64,000 nucleotides of DNA from NCBI GenBank assembly GCA_029339195.1, contig JAPTJF010000075.1, forward strand, positions 64,185 through 128,184, given 5' to 3'. The translations under genes and the position numbers were made by a program. Below, one piece after another: positions 10,701-21,523 of the stretch. Positions within the stretch are counted from its first letter, which is position 1. Every line of letters begins with the position of its first letter. Source of the stretch: Micractinium sp. NFX-FRZ. Its lineage: Eukaryota; Chlorophyta; Trebouxiophyceae; Chlorellales; Chlorellaceae. The notes beneath the pieces are model-generated. The model was not told the origin of the DNA. It made no database searches and saw only the letters and a program-made list of their open reading frames with translations.

Positions 10701-13539
10701 GACAGCCCTCGTGGCAACCAGGGGGGAGGCCCAAGTGAGCCAATGGCAAACAGGCAAGCAAGCATATTGCTGAGCACAAAATGTTGTTGCGTTGGCACAA
10801 CACACAGCACACCCACCTGCTCCTCCGTGTCAAACATGCCGATCTGGATGACCTGCAGGCAAGCAAGCAAGGGGGATGGAGATGTTGATGAACGGACCAG
10901 AGGTGCCTGGCCTCATGGAGAAGAGGCGAGCGCTCAGAAAGCAGGGAAGGGGATGATACCAAGGGAGTGGGACGAGGCGGTTTGCATGAATGGGGAGATG
11001 GGCCAGGCGGGTGGCAGGCGGCGGCGGAGGGGTGGGCGGGGTGGGGCTGGGCGGGGGCAACAGGCAGGCAGCCTGGGAGGTGGCGCCAGAGCCACATCAG
11101 ATCGAACATGAGCTGACTGCTTCATATGAGCTGACAGCATCAGAAGCAGAGCACGGCAGCCCACCCCAGGTCATCCAGCGAGGCCCACCTCACTTCACAG
11201 CAACTGAAGCAGCGCAAGTTGCCTACGGGCCCTCACACGCAAACCCTCACACCCTTGGTGCCCACCTTGTTCCTAAAGGTGAACTGCGCCCGCCAGCGCC
11301 CCGTGGGCATGCGGTACACTCCTGCGGCAGGGAGCGAGGCGTGCACTTCTTGTGAAAAGAGAGGGCCGGCAGTGGGGGAGAGGCGAGCAGGGGCGGGCAG
11401 GTGCCTCTGCACCCCAGCAAAAACAGCAATGGATGTGGTTTTTGGTTGCGCCATGCGAGGGACAGTGGAAGCAGGAAGCGGTCGCAACGGCAGGCAGCAG
11501 CCGCCATTCACCCCACCTCCGTTCCCCACCTGCCTCACCCTTGGATGCCCCCACACCATCCGCCCAACCCAACCTTCAGAACCTCTCGCTTCAGCACCAG
11601 TAAAGAGCCAGTGAACAAGGTATTATGGACTGTGGCCAAGCAAGCACTCACCCTTGAACTTCATGGAGCGCATGGAGAAGGGCTTGGAGGCGTCGCTGTC
11701 GGGGGGAGGCTGCGGGGGGCAGGCAGGCAGGGCGGGTGGGGGCTAGAATTGGAGGCAAGGCATGTGAAGGCCGCAGGCGGCCTGGGCAGGCAGGGTGATG
11801 CAGGTGGGGCACGGAGGGCAGGCGGGCAGGCTGGCAGCTTTGGACGAGTGCATTGGCAGGGCAGGGCAGGTCAGAGCAGGGCAGCATAGGGCGGGGCCGC
11901 CAGGGCATCCGCACTCAAGTACCAGGTCAGGCCTGCTCAACATTGGCTCATTACGGCCCACCAACCACCCCCACCAATCACCCCACCCTCCCCAGTGCGC
12001 TCACCGTGACGGCAAAGGGCGCAAACTCCCCCTGCGCCTTGTCCGCCTCCTCTCCGCCAGACCCGTCCTCCCCCGCCGCCGCCTCGCCGCCCTCCTTGCC
12101 ATCTTCCTCCCCAGCCGCCTTCTGATCCCCCTCCCCCTCCTCCCCCTCTGCCTCTGCTCGCTTGCCTCCCGTGGCAGCATCCTCTGCCTCCTCCTGCTGC
12201 CCCTCCTCCGCCTCCCCCTGATCCTCCTGCTCTGCCTCGTGGCGCCGAGCCCAGGCAGGCGGGGGCGGGCCGCGCGCCGCGCGCTGCGGGGAGGAGGCAG
12301 CAGAGGGGCTGGCGATGCGGATGGCATCCAGCCCTGCAAGCCAGGCAAGGTGGCCAGCAGTAGTAGGGTTCATACTCAACGGGGAGGGGCCGTCATGGCG
12401 GGTGCATGGGGCAGGGTTTGACAGCTGGCACCAGGTGCAGCAGCAGGGCGGGCAAATTGGTGCTGCCCACGCTTTGCACTGGCATCAAGCTCCTCGGGCC
12501 GACCGCTCCTGCCGCACACCCGCCCCCAACACCTGGCCTGCTCAGCATCCGGAGCTGGGGGTACGTCATTCTCTCTTCTGTACAGTGCCCGCCCCGCCCA
12601 CCTCCGCCCACCCCTGCAAAACACACATCACGCCCAGCTCAGGCGCTCACCAGGAGACTCAAAATGGAAAATGCCCCCCAGAGTGCACTGGAAGGCGCCG
12701 CCGCCCCGGCCCGCCACATACAGAGGCTTTACAGCCTGCGGGGTGTCCGGGCCCGCAGCAGCGGCAGGGCAGGCGCCCGAGCCGGCGGCGGCACCGGGGC
12801 TGGCAGGGCGGGCTGCCGGCGCGGGGTGGGCGGCCTGCTGCGGGGAGGCAGGCACGATGCGCACGCCGGGGCCGGCGCCGCCGGTGGCGGCAAAAGGGGT
12901 GGGCGCCAGGCCGCGTGGGCTGCTGCGCGGGCTGGGCAGGCTGCCGCTGCCATGCTGGCCCAGAGATCCGGTGGTGACGGTGGCCACACCCAGCGGGGCA
13001 GCCCAGCCTGCGCCGCTGCTGGCTGGGGGCGCAGCGGCGGCAACCGCAGCACTGCCAGCTCCAGTGTCCTTCTTGGTTCGGCTCCTGCCGCGGCGCTGGG
13101 TCGCGCCTGCTTTGCTGGCGCTGCGGGTGCTGCTGCGGGTGGCGGCTGCACCTCGCCCCCGGTTCCTGCCGCCCTTGCCGGCAGGCTTGGCCTGGGCCGC
13201 CTGCTCTGCCTGCGCCTGCTGCTGCTGCTCTGGCTGCGCGGCTACTGCCGGTGCGGACTCTGGCGCTGGCGGCGCACGGCTGTCAGGCTGCTGTTGGCGC
13301 TCCTCGGCAGGCGTGTGGCGCTCCGCCGGCTGCGGTGCGGGCGGTGCCCCTGCTGAGGGCAGCGGCGGGGGCTGAGACAGCCGTGGCGCTGGCGACAACA
13401 GCGAAATGGGTGCTGCCGGCACAACCAGCAGCGGCATGGGGGCGCTCTGCTGCTCGGGCTGCTGCGCCTGCGGCGGCGGCAGCACTGCTGGCACGGCCGA
13501 CGCCGCCGGCTGTGACGGCGGGGTTGTGGACTGCTTTTG

Positions 13540-13583
<44 letters not shown>

Positions 13584-14249
13584 TGTTTTGGCTGCTGAGC
13601 AGGTGGAGGGCCTGCAAGATGGGCTCCAAGGAAGCGGCAGCCTGCCGGCCTGCGTCGGCGGCCACGGCGGCTGGCGCGGCTGCCTGCTGCCCGCCTGGCG
13701 TTGCAGGCACCTGCCGCCACTGCAGCACCCCTGCTGCCGGCGACCATGGGCTAGCGCTGGCGCTGGGAGACTCTTTGTGCAGCTGGCTCTGCAGGTGGGC
13801 GAGGAAGAGGGACGGGGAGGCGGGGCCGGACGCCGCCGACGTGCCTGCACCGCCTTGCGCGGCCGCTGGTCCGCCTGCGGTACGCCAGGGGCGGCTGCCC
13901 GGGAACAAGGGCGCCAGTGGGCGGAACTGCAGCAGGGCTTGGTCTGGAGAGGGTAGGGGCTTCTGCACCAGGGAGGGAGGGAAGGGTAGCAAAGGGAGAG
14001 CAGGGTAAAGAGAGGCGGGCCGCGGCTTGCCGCTCCTTGGACCGCACTCTGGCCGCGCGCCGGCGGGAAGCTGGCAGGCGGGGTTGCCGCCCCCGACCCG
14101 GGCGGCCGCCGCACCATGCTCTGCGGCGTATCCAGCAGGTTTGCGGCAGGTGGCGGGCTGAAGGGCTGCAGGTGCGGCCCTTGTGCCCCCTGCGCCCCCA
14201 AGGGGCCGCCAGCCGGCGGGAGCCCCCCGGCAGGTTGCGTGTTGCTCAT
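7733..14249 (-). CDS. AP2/ERF-domain transcription factor, low-complexity flanks
   Basis: Predicted nuclear DNA-binding protein of about 1302 aa in nine exons (5'->3'): 14249-14043, 13962-12651, 12333-12005, 11709-11652, 11321-11266, 10852-10817, 10447-10408, 9976-9905, 9531-7733. Exons 4-8 together encode one AP2 domain near residues 635-700. Its pieces are GVYRMPTGRWRAQFTFRNK, then QIGMFDTEEQAARAWDRAA, then YRGAGTKINIP; these match the AP2 pattern (YRGV..W.A.I....K..LG.FDTEE.AARAYD.AA..YRG..A..NFP). The rest is disordered: a polyQ run in exon 2 (13540-13580), an acidic exon 3, and an Ala/Pro/Lys-rich C-terminal exon of 600 codons with basic clusters such as KRRRLEE. The first junction is the weak point: phase requires a non-consensus donor near 14042, so the real exon 1 edge may differ. 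Target genes are unknown. Confidence 0.85.
10054..10205 (-). repeat. Two tandem echoes of AP2 exon 8
   Basis: Intron 7 holds two extra copies of the start of exon 8 plus flanking intron, beginning at 10054 and 10155; the true exon unit begins at 9940, so spacing is about 114 and 101 bp. The upstream copy still reads AGTNISIPPAQAT on the minus strand against AGTKINIPVSQAT in the real exon. The middle copy reads AGTEMSTSRSPGR. The copy starting at 10155 has lost its AG acceptor; the middle one keeps a GCAG. Confidence 0.8.
13538..13581 (-). repeat. CAG trinucleotide run encoding polyQ
   Basis: An almost pure (CTG)n run on the plus strand encodes 13 consecutive Gln followed by EQKQ in the second AP2 exon. 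Similar Gln runs are common in plant and algal transcription factors; length polymorphism between strains would be expected. Confidence 0.85.
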
Positions 14250-15511
14250 AGTGTGTTTGTGCGCTTCAGGGGAACGGGGCACAGGAGCAACGAGCAACGG
14301 GGGAGGCGCTGAGAAGGTGCCAGCCTCGTCACGAGCCTCCCAAGTCCGCGTCTCAGGACGCGGGCTCGGCGAGGGGTTAGGGAGTTGAAGGGTCACTCTA
14401 AGCGAGGTGTGGATGGCTTGGGCGACGAAACAAGACAGGAGGAGGGGCCTGAGCTCGCACAACTGCCCCGCAGGACTGCCCTTGCATGGATCAAGTAATC
14501 CTTGCACGCACCTCGGACGGTCAGCTGCTCCTCCCAGACCTGCAAAACAGGCTGCTGGTTGTGCTCAGCGAGGGGGCAGCCCGCCTGCCACCCGCCCTCC
14601 TCCCGCCGCCGCTCCCGCCGTGGGCCGCCTGACCCTGCCACCGGGTGCCCCGCCCGCCCTGGGCGCCGCCGCTCCCTGACGAGGTCTAAGCTCTAGAAAC
14701 CTCCGTCCACAACCAGCCGCCCAGCCGTTTGCACGCCGCGCCTTGGGTCATAATGCAGCAAGCACGGGAAGGGAGGCGCCACCTGAAGCACTGCATACAC
14801 CAACAAGACGGCACCGCAGGGCGGGTAGGGCGGCAGCACACTGTCGCTGAACGAGGTGCGCCGCCCGCCCCGCGCACCCTGTTTATGCCCAGGTCCTGCC
14901 TCAGCACCCCAGCGCTGGTAACACCAACAGCAGACAAGAAGCAGGGAGACCCAGGGTGCTTGCACGATCTGGCGCCAGAATGTGAGTGTGCTGCTGGCAC
15001 CTGCAGCACAGCCCCGCTTGGGCCGGCAGCCCAGGTCGGGCGGAGTGTCTGTCCGGGGTACACACCCTTGCCCCAAACGCAGACGCAGGCGAATTGCAAG
15101 CCTCCACACACAGCAAAGGCAGACAAGAAGCACGGTCGACTGACTCCACTCAAGCTGCTGCGGCCCCAAAACAAACTCAGGCCCTAAGACTGCTCGACAA
15201 ACAGCCAGGCCTCTTGGGATGCTCCCTTCCCTATTGCTTTCCATGGCCGCACCCAAGCCATGCCAGGCGGCGCGCTGCGGTGTGCACACATCCGGGTTTC
15301 AAGGTTTTACATGCAGGCGCGCCACGCCGGCCAAGGCCGCCGCGCGCCATTCAAACGATCCGGCGCGGCACCGCTGCCGCCCGCTGCTGCCCTGCTGCCG
15401 CGGCGCGGGCGGGCGGGCAGCTTTCCCCACTGCAGTGCGGGAGCGCTGCTGCCGCCTGCTGCTACATCTGCTGCTGCTGCTGCTGCTGCTGCCCGTGGGC
15501 TAGCAGGCAGC
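14250..15511. other. Intergenic: AP2 promoter and RPS11 3' UTR
   Basis: Both flanking genes are on the minus strand, so the right part carries the RPS11 3' UTR and the left part the AP2 gene promoter. A (CTG)n run lies just after the RPS11 stop (about 15465-15490). A 14-nt word (GCAGACAAGAAGCA) occurs twice, near 14932 and 15120. No supportable gene is seen. Confidence 0.5.
15307..15311 (-). terminator. Candidate TGTAA poly(A) signal, RPS11
   Basis: TGTAA on the minus strand about 200 nt after the RPS11 stop; TGTAA is the known poly(A) signal of green algae. A five-base match could be chance. Confidence 0.4.
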
Positions 15512-18290
15512 TTAGAAGGCGCCGAAGCCCTTCTTGGCGCCGGAGCCCGCGGGGACCACGCGCAGCACGTTGAAGCGCACAGTCTTGGACAGCGGCCTGC
15601 ACGAGAGGGCGTCATCACAAGGTTTGCAGAGGGGGCGTCATGACAAGGTTTGCAGGGGCAAACACACACACACACCAGGGTTCAGGATTGGGCAACTGGA
15701 TGCCAGGCAGGGCATGCCTCATGTGTGCGGCGCTGCCCACCTGCAAGCTGGCCTGCTCCTGTGGCCCCCACCCTGCGCCCAAAGCCCCACACAGCCCCAC
15801 ACGCACGCCCACGCTCTGCTTCCTCACCCCCCACCTGCACTGGCCTCTCCCTCTGGTGGCGCGTCCACCCCCACATGCCACAGCACCGAAGCCGCACGCC
15901 TCCCCTCCCCTCCAAAACCACACCAACATCGCACACCATCATCAACCCCGCCCCACCTGCACTGGCCGATGGTGACGGTGTCGCCCTCGTGGCAGCGGAA
16001 GCAGGGGGAGATGTGGGCGGAGATGTTGGTGTGGCGCTTCTCGTACCGCTGGTACTTCTTGATGAAGTGCAGGTAGTCGCGGCGCACCACAATCGTGCGG
16101 TTCATCTTGGTGCTCTTCACCTGCGGCCGGGAGAAGAGAGGACAAGGGGATGGGAGGGCAAGGGGAAGATGAGCGGGTGGGCTTGGAAAAGGGTGGTGGG
16201 GAGGAGGAGGCGAAGATGGGTAGCCACAGGGGGTGAAAGGTGGTGTGGAAGAGGAGGGAAAGCGGGGGCAGCGAGCGGGATGGGCGGGCAGACAGCAGTG
16301 CAGCGGTGCGGAGAGCGGCGCAGCAGTGCGCCTGGCGCCGTGCTGGCTGCCGCCCTGCTTGGCGGCTGGCTGCCTGGCTGGCTGGCTGCTGCCCTGCTTA
16401 GCGGCTGGCTGGCTGGCTGCCAGCTGCTGCCAGCTGGCGCAGCCCGGCTTCTGCTGGCCACCACCCGAGGTACCCAGGCCGGCGAGCTGATCTGCCAGCT
16501 GTCACCGCTTCGCTGCCCGGAAACCAAGCTCCACTCTTCACTCTTCCGAGGCAGCGGCAGTGCAACACCTGCTGCCTCGTTCAACCAGCCAGCCAGCTGG
16601 CCTGGCAAGCAGCTCTGGCAGCCAGAAGCACATCCGCTGCGTGGTGCGGGCGCTGCGCTGCACTGCTGTACCACCCGCCAGGCTCGCACCCCAAGCGCTG
16701 ACGCACGCTTCGCAGGCCGTGCGCGCCTGCTGCTTGCGCTGGCCTGCCACAGCTGCCTGCTCCGAATCCACGCCCTGTGCCAGCACCATGTGCCATGCGC
16801 CTGCTGTCACTGCCTGCTGCCATCCAGCTGAGCAGCCGCCGCCGCAGGCCGCATGCCACACCGTCCGCGCTAACTGCCAGGTGGCTGGTCAGTACAGGCA
16901 GGCGCATGTGGCGCAGCGACAGCAGGAGGCACAGCAGCAACGGCGGAGGACGTGCGTGGCAGCACGCGGCGCCCCAAGCAACGGAGGCCGGCGCCCAAAC
17001 GCTGCGGCACCCCCGCTGCTCCCGCCTCCCCCTCGCGCGCGGTGCCCACCTTGCCGGACAGGATGCGGCCGCGGATGGCGACGTTGCCGGTGAAGGGGCA
17101 CTTGTGGTCAATGTAGTTGCCTGCGGGTGGCAGGGTGGGCACAACAGGGCTCAGCAGCTGGGGAGGGGAAGAGGGGGGAGGGCGGGCAGAGACCAGAGGA
17201 GCGGTGCGGAAGAGGTTTTCAAAACGTGCTCTGCACTGCCGCCGCCGTCCTGTCCGCAGCTCCAGCTGCTGTGGCTGCTGTTCTGTAATTCAGCTGCACC
17301 GCCTCTGCTCTGGGCCTGGCTGCTCTGGGGCTGGCACACAATTGCACATCAGCATGCCCGGCCCAACGTGCAGCTGCCCCCATGCCGAGAGCGGCTGTTG
17401 CCGCCGCCTGCGTCGCCTGCATCTTATGCATGGCCCTGCGTCGTGCGCTGCACTGCCACCCTCATGCCACAGCTGCCGCCGCTGCAGCGCTCCTGCTGGC
17501 ATAGAGGCATCGTCCGCTGCCCCCGCCACACGCGCCGCCTTGCTGCCTGGACGGCTACGCTGCGACGAGCACAACCGCACACGCGGGCCGTTCATCCAGG
17601 CTGCCACATCAGGTGCCACGGCTGCTTTGCTGCTGCAACACGCCTCGCTGCGGTTGCACTAACAGCTGATAGCACATGTGCAAGCTGCTGCTGCTGAGTG
17701 CCCGTCTCATCCGCCCCCCACTGCTGCCCTCTCCGTTACTGCAGCCTGCCCTTTTAGGTGAAGTCGCCCCCTCACCCTCAATGGCCTCCTTGGGGGTGCG
17801 GAAGCCCAGGCCCACATTCTTGTACCACCGCTGGCCGCCCTTGCCGACAATCTTCTTCGCGGTCTTGTTGTAGCTGCAGGCGGCGGGCGGGCGGGCGGGG
17901 CAGCGGCGGCGGGGCGGGAGCGGCAACATCAGCACCCTGGCGGCCTGCACCGGCTCCAAGCCGCCCCCTAATCATGCTGTGCACGCACGAGCGCAGGCTG
18001 GAAGCGGCATGCTGCCAGGCTGCCACGTCGGGGCGGCGGTCGAGGAGCCGGCCCGCATGGCTCCAGACGGAGCGGCATATGCTGCACAGACACACCAGCC
18101 CGGCGTCCAGGCCAGCCGCTGCCCCTGCAGCTGCTGCCCGCTGCATGTGCTCACCCGCGCTGCACAGCCAGCTGGCGCTGGAAGGCCCTCTCGGTCTGCG
18201 AATGGGAAGATGAATAATTGGGTGAGCAGAGCCCGGCGCCAAGCACCCCCAGCGCCGCCCGCGATGCGCCCCACGCACCTGGTCAGCCAT
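15512..18290 (-). CDS. RPS11: 40S ribosomal protein S11 (uS17)
   Basis: Structural protein of the cytosolic small ribosomal subunit that binds 18S rRNA. It has 156 aa, the usual eukaryotic length, in six exons: 18290-18279, 18195-18155, 17873-17776, 17120-17050, 16120-15957, 15596-15512. The first exon codes only MADQ. Diagnostic blocks are [68 protein letters not shown], and the C-terminus [12 protein letters not shown]...KKGFGAF. All phases agree. Introns 3 and 4 are unusually long for this window (about 0.65 and 0.93 kb), but I found no convincing snoRNA C/D boxes in them. A short tandem repeat sits next to the last acceptor (15607-15657). The gene is head-to-head with the SirB1-like gene, with 256 bp between start codons. 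Confidence 0.98.
15607..15657 (-). repeat. Tandem repeat at RPS11 last intron acceptor
   Basis: Two adjacent copies of a unit of about 25 bp (core GCGTCAT.ACAAGGTTTGCAG on the plus strand) lie just inside the last intron, next to the exon 6 acceptor. Confidence 0.75.
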
Positions 18291-18546
18291 GCTTGCTGCT
18301 GGCTGCACAACACGCTCCGGAGGGCTGCCAGGCTTTGAAAGAGGGCGATGCTGGCGCTCGCTGAGCGGTATGGGCCGCCCCCACAACGAGGCGCTGAGCT
18401 GGCCGGACCCAGGCCAGCAGGCAAACCAAGGTGCGTGCTGCAGGGCTCTAGCGGTCAAATTAAGCTCTTTGATGCATTAGATTGCGATTGAGGTGCCCAC
18501 AGGGGCGCTCCGCTACGCCTCGTTGACTTGCTGCCAACTCTCCGCT
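18291..18546. promoter_or_regulatory. Shared divergent promoter region, RPS11 / SirB1-like
   Basis: 256 bp separate the two divergent start codons, so both promoters and 5' UTRs must lie here. The centre is locally AT-richer (around 18455-18490). No canonical TATA box is placed confidently. Confidence 0.55.
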
Positions 18547-21102
18547 ATGCCACGGCCCGACCAGCGGCTGTACGCCGCGCTGCTGCGCCTAGGCCGGCGC
18601 TTCCAGAGGGAGCGAATCCCCCTGATCGGCGTGGCAGGCAGCGAGCTGGTGTGCCACAACCTAAACTGGCACCAAACGCTGCGGGCGGCGGTGGAGACGC
18701 CGCGGCCGGGCGTGGGGCTGGCGGGTGAGCAGGCGGGGGTTGGGGATGGGGGGTTGCACATGTAGGGGAAGCTTGCCGTTTGTTGGTGTTGGTTGAAGGG
18801 ATGCTCGCGATTCAAACGCACACTTGCAGGCCTTGGAACCGTCCGCCACTTGTGCCCATCGCGCCACCATGCACCAGCCGCCTCCCCCCGCCGCTGGCCC
18901 CTGCCTGCAGAGGGCGCGCGGCTGCTGAGCACGCTGCAAAGCCAGCTGGACACCCTGAAGCAGGCGGAGGAGCACACACGCGAGGTGGGCGGCACGCAGT
19001 GCTGCTGTGGGAGGGGCAGGGCAGGGACAGGGGCAGGTCCCCCCGCTGCCGAGCCAGCTCTGGCCTGCTCCCCGCCTTGGTGGCACTTGCCATCCAATGT
19101 CGCCGGCATGAAGGGCCATGAAGTTTTTTATCAGCAGTCCGCCGGGTGCAGTTTTGCTGGCTTGCCACGCTGTGCTGTGTCATGCTGTGCCTGGCCTGAG
19201 GCACATGATGATGAAGCAGCAGTTGCACCTTCGGCTCTCCCCCTCTGCCCAACTCTACTTCTCCTCCACTCACCCCCGCCCGGCCTGTTGCCCCAGGCAC
19301 TGGCCGAGTGGGCAACCCTGGTCGAGCGCTTTGGAGGGAGCCGGCAGCAGCAGTCAACAAGCAGCAGCAGCACCAGCACCAGCACCAGCACCAGCGGCGG
19401 CGGAAGCAGCTCTGGCGGTGCCGTCGCCTGGCCTCCCCGTCTGCCCTTTGCAGCGGCGGCGGCGGCTGAGGAGGGGCTGGCCCTGCTCAGTCGGCAGGCA
19501 CAAGAGCTGGCAGACCCCCTCTTCTTTCTGGAGGCCGAGCTAGAAAGCAGCAGCAGTAGCAGCAGCAGCAGTGGAGACAGCCAGGAGCCGGCAGCACTCT
19601 CGCTAGATGAGCTGGCAGAGGCGGTTCGGCAGCAGCACCCTGCCCTCTTCCCTGCCGCCGGCAGCAGCAGCGGCAGCAGCGGCACAGACAGCAGCGGCGG
19701 CAGCAGCAGCAGTAGCTCAGACGGCGGCGCTGGCGGGACCGAGCGGCGGGTGCAGCAGGTGGCGGCACTGGGCGAGGTGCTGTACCGGCAGCAGCGCTTC
19801 AAGTTTGAGCCCTTTGAGTGGGTCTACGAGGGGCTGTCCCCGCTGCTGCTGCCGCCCCGCCTGCAGCGGCGCAAGCTGGCGCCCGTCACGCTGGCGGTGC
19901 TGGCGGCCGGGGTGGCCCGCCGCCTGGGCCTGCCCCTGCTGCCGGTGCCGGCTGAATCGGGAGAGGACCTGGCAGCGGCAGTGCTTGAGGGCCCGGCGGG
20001 AGCGGCTGCTGCCCAGGGCCTCCCGTTGGAGCAGCTCCGGCCAGATGTGGCGCAGCGCTATGCGGGCAGGGCGGGCGCGGCGGCGCCGGCGGCGGGGCAC
20101 TGGGTGCTGCTGTTGGGCGGGGAGGGCGGCCCTGCTGGCAGTACTGCATCGGCAGCCGGTGGGCCAGCACAGGGGCAGCGGCAACCACAGCAGCGGTGGA
20201 CGCATGTCATGGATGCCCGCAACGGCAGGGTGCTGGATGCGGCGGCGGCGCAGCGCGACTTCCCTGAACTGCAGCTGGTGAGGCTGGGGGGCAGCAGGGG
20301 GGCGTGCAGTGGTGGGAGGCAGGGGCAAATGAAGGCACACGACACGGGGAGCAGCAGGAGGGCACAGAGCGGAGGACAGTGGCAGAGCACGCGCACAACT
20401 TCACAACGTCACAACTGCCCGAGCCCGCCGTCTGCCCTGCCCGGCCAGCCAGCCACACTACCTCGTGGTCCCCATCACATTTGCCTCTCCATCTTGCCCC
20501 CGCGGGGCCCCGGCCCGCCGGCTGCCCTGCGCGGCCCCACCTGACCAGCCCGGCTGCTTTCCTGTAATGTGGCCTGTGACCTGCAGGGCGTGGACTGGCA
20601 GCTGTATGCCCCGCTGGTGACGTGGCAGCACATGGTCCGAACCATCATTCAGGTGCGCAGAGGCAGGCAGGGGTTGGGATGCTGGCTGGGCAGGGCGGGC
20701 GGGCAGGCAGGCAGGGCAGGCAAGCAAGCAGGGCAGGCAGGGCAGGCAAGCAAGCAGGGCAGGCAGGCAGGCAAGCAGGCAGGTGGCTGAGCAGGCAGGC
20801 AGCGGGCCAGGCACACAATAAGCAGCCTCTTCTGGTGGCATCTTCCCCTGCCCTCCAGGCACGCAGCAGCACCCCTCCATGTCCTGCATATGCCTGGTGC
20901 TGCCCTTTGGTACCCTTCTCCCTGATTTCATTCGTGCCCTGCCCCGCCCCCCACGCCCACCCCCGGGCAGGCGCACCAACGGCGTGGCGAGAGCGACCTT
21001 GTGGCCCACTGGGTGTATGTGCTGCTGGCGCTGGACCCCCAGGCACCGGAGTGGGGCCACATGCTGGCAGGCAGCCCGCTGCAGGCGGCGCAGGCTGGGT
21101 AG
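18547..21102 (+). CDS. SirB1-like transglutaminase-fold protein
   Basis: 476 aa in five exons: 18547-18724, 18911-18984, 19297-20277, 20587-20652, 20971-21102. A core near residues 240-405 (LGEVLYRQQRFKFEPFEWVY, then VTLAVLAAGVARRLGLPLLP, then GHWVLLL) resembles the SirB1/FBXO21 N-terminal transglutaminase-like family. The C-terminus (MVRTIIQAHQRRGESDLVAH, then VYVLLALDPQAPEW) resembles the TPR-like tail of those proteins. In bacteria and plants such proteins are poorly characterised; no reaction can be assigned here. The N-terminal half of exon 3 is interrupted by three Ser/Gly/Thr homopolymer tracts absent from typical family members. The catalytic Cys of true transglutaminases is not evident. 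The stop lies in a sequence that is echoed 310 bp downstream. Confidence 0.78.
20690..20800 (+). repeat. GGCAGG/CAAG minisatellite in SirB1-like intron 4
   Basis: A run of short GGCAGGCA and GGCAAGCAAGCA units fills part of intron 4. It is low-complexity tandem DNA with no visible function. Confidence 0.75.
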
Positions 21103-21296
21103 CATGCCTGGGCTCCGCTGGACTGAGCACGGTCACTATCCTTTGCGCTGCCTGCAGCTCCCGCATGCCACTGGCACCTTGCACCAGTCAGCCCCCAGGC
21201 CCCAGGCCTCTTCAACACGTTTGCAGCTGCCGCCTCCTTTCTCATCTGCCGAAGGTGCCAGGTGCCTCTGGCAGCAGCGGGCACATACTGCGTTGC

Positions 21297-21301
21297 TGTA
21301 A
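21297..21301 (+). terminator. Candidate TGTAA poly(A) signal, SirB1-like gene
   Basis: TGTAA about 195 nt after the stop codon, at a typical algal distance, followed by an A-rich stretch. Short match, so tentative. Confidence 0.45.
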
Positions 21302-21369
21302 GACGTGTGAAAAAAAAAGAGAAGAGATGAATGTGAGAGAGCAGGAACAACACATGCAGACACTGGCTG

Positions 21370-21412
21370 GGGTCGCATGCTGGCAGGCAGCCCGCTGCCG
21401 GCGGCTCCAGCT
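21370..21412 (+). repeat. Echo of the SirB1-like gene's last codons
   Basis: About 40 bases repeat 21058-21098, the final coding bases of the SirB1-like gene (shared core CATGCTGGCAGGCAGCCCGC), but without its stop codon. It lies beyond the candidate poly(A) signal. Confidence 0.75.
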
Positions 21413-21523
21413 GGGCACAGGTGCTGGCTCTCTGGTGGCGGCAGCATGGCCCGGCAGGACGCCCAGTCGCCTGCCACAGAGACGTAGGTGCTTCATACAC
21501 CATGCAGGCCAGGTTCAAAGCTG

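Larger units (their letters stand above)
21103..21523. other. Tail-to-tail intergenic region
   Basis: 3' UTRs of the SirB1-like gene (+) and ARM-MYND 1 (-) face each other. It holds a plus-strand TGTAA at 21297-21301 and an echo of the SirB1-like last codons (21370-21412). No gene is seen. Confidence 0.6.

Noticed and set aside
16121..17775. Intron-hosted snoRNAs in the long RPS11 introns
   Set aside because: No paired C (TGATGA) and D (CTGA) boxes with terminal stems were found on the transcribed strand by eye.
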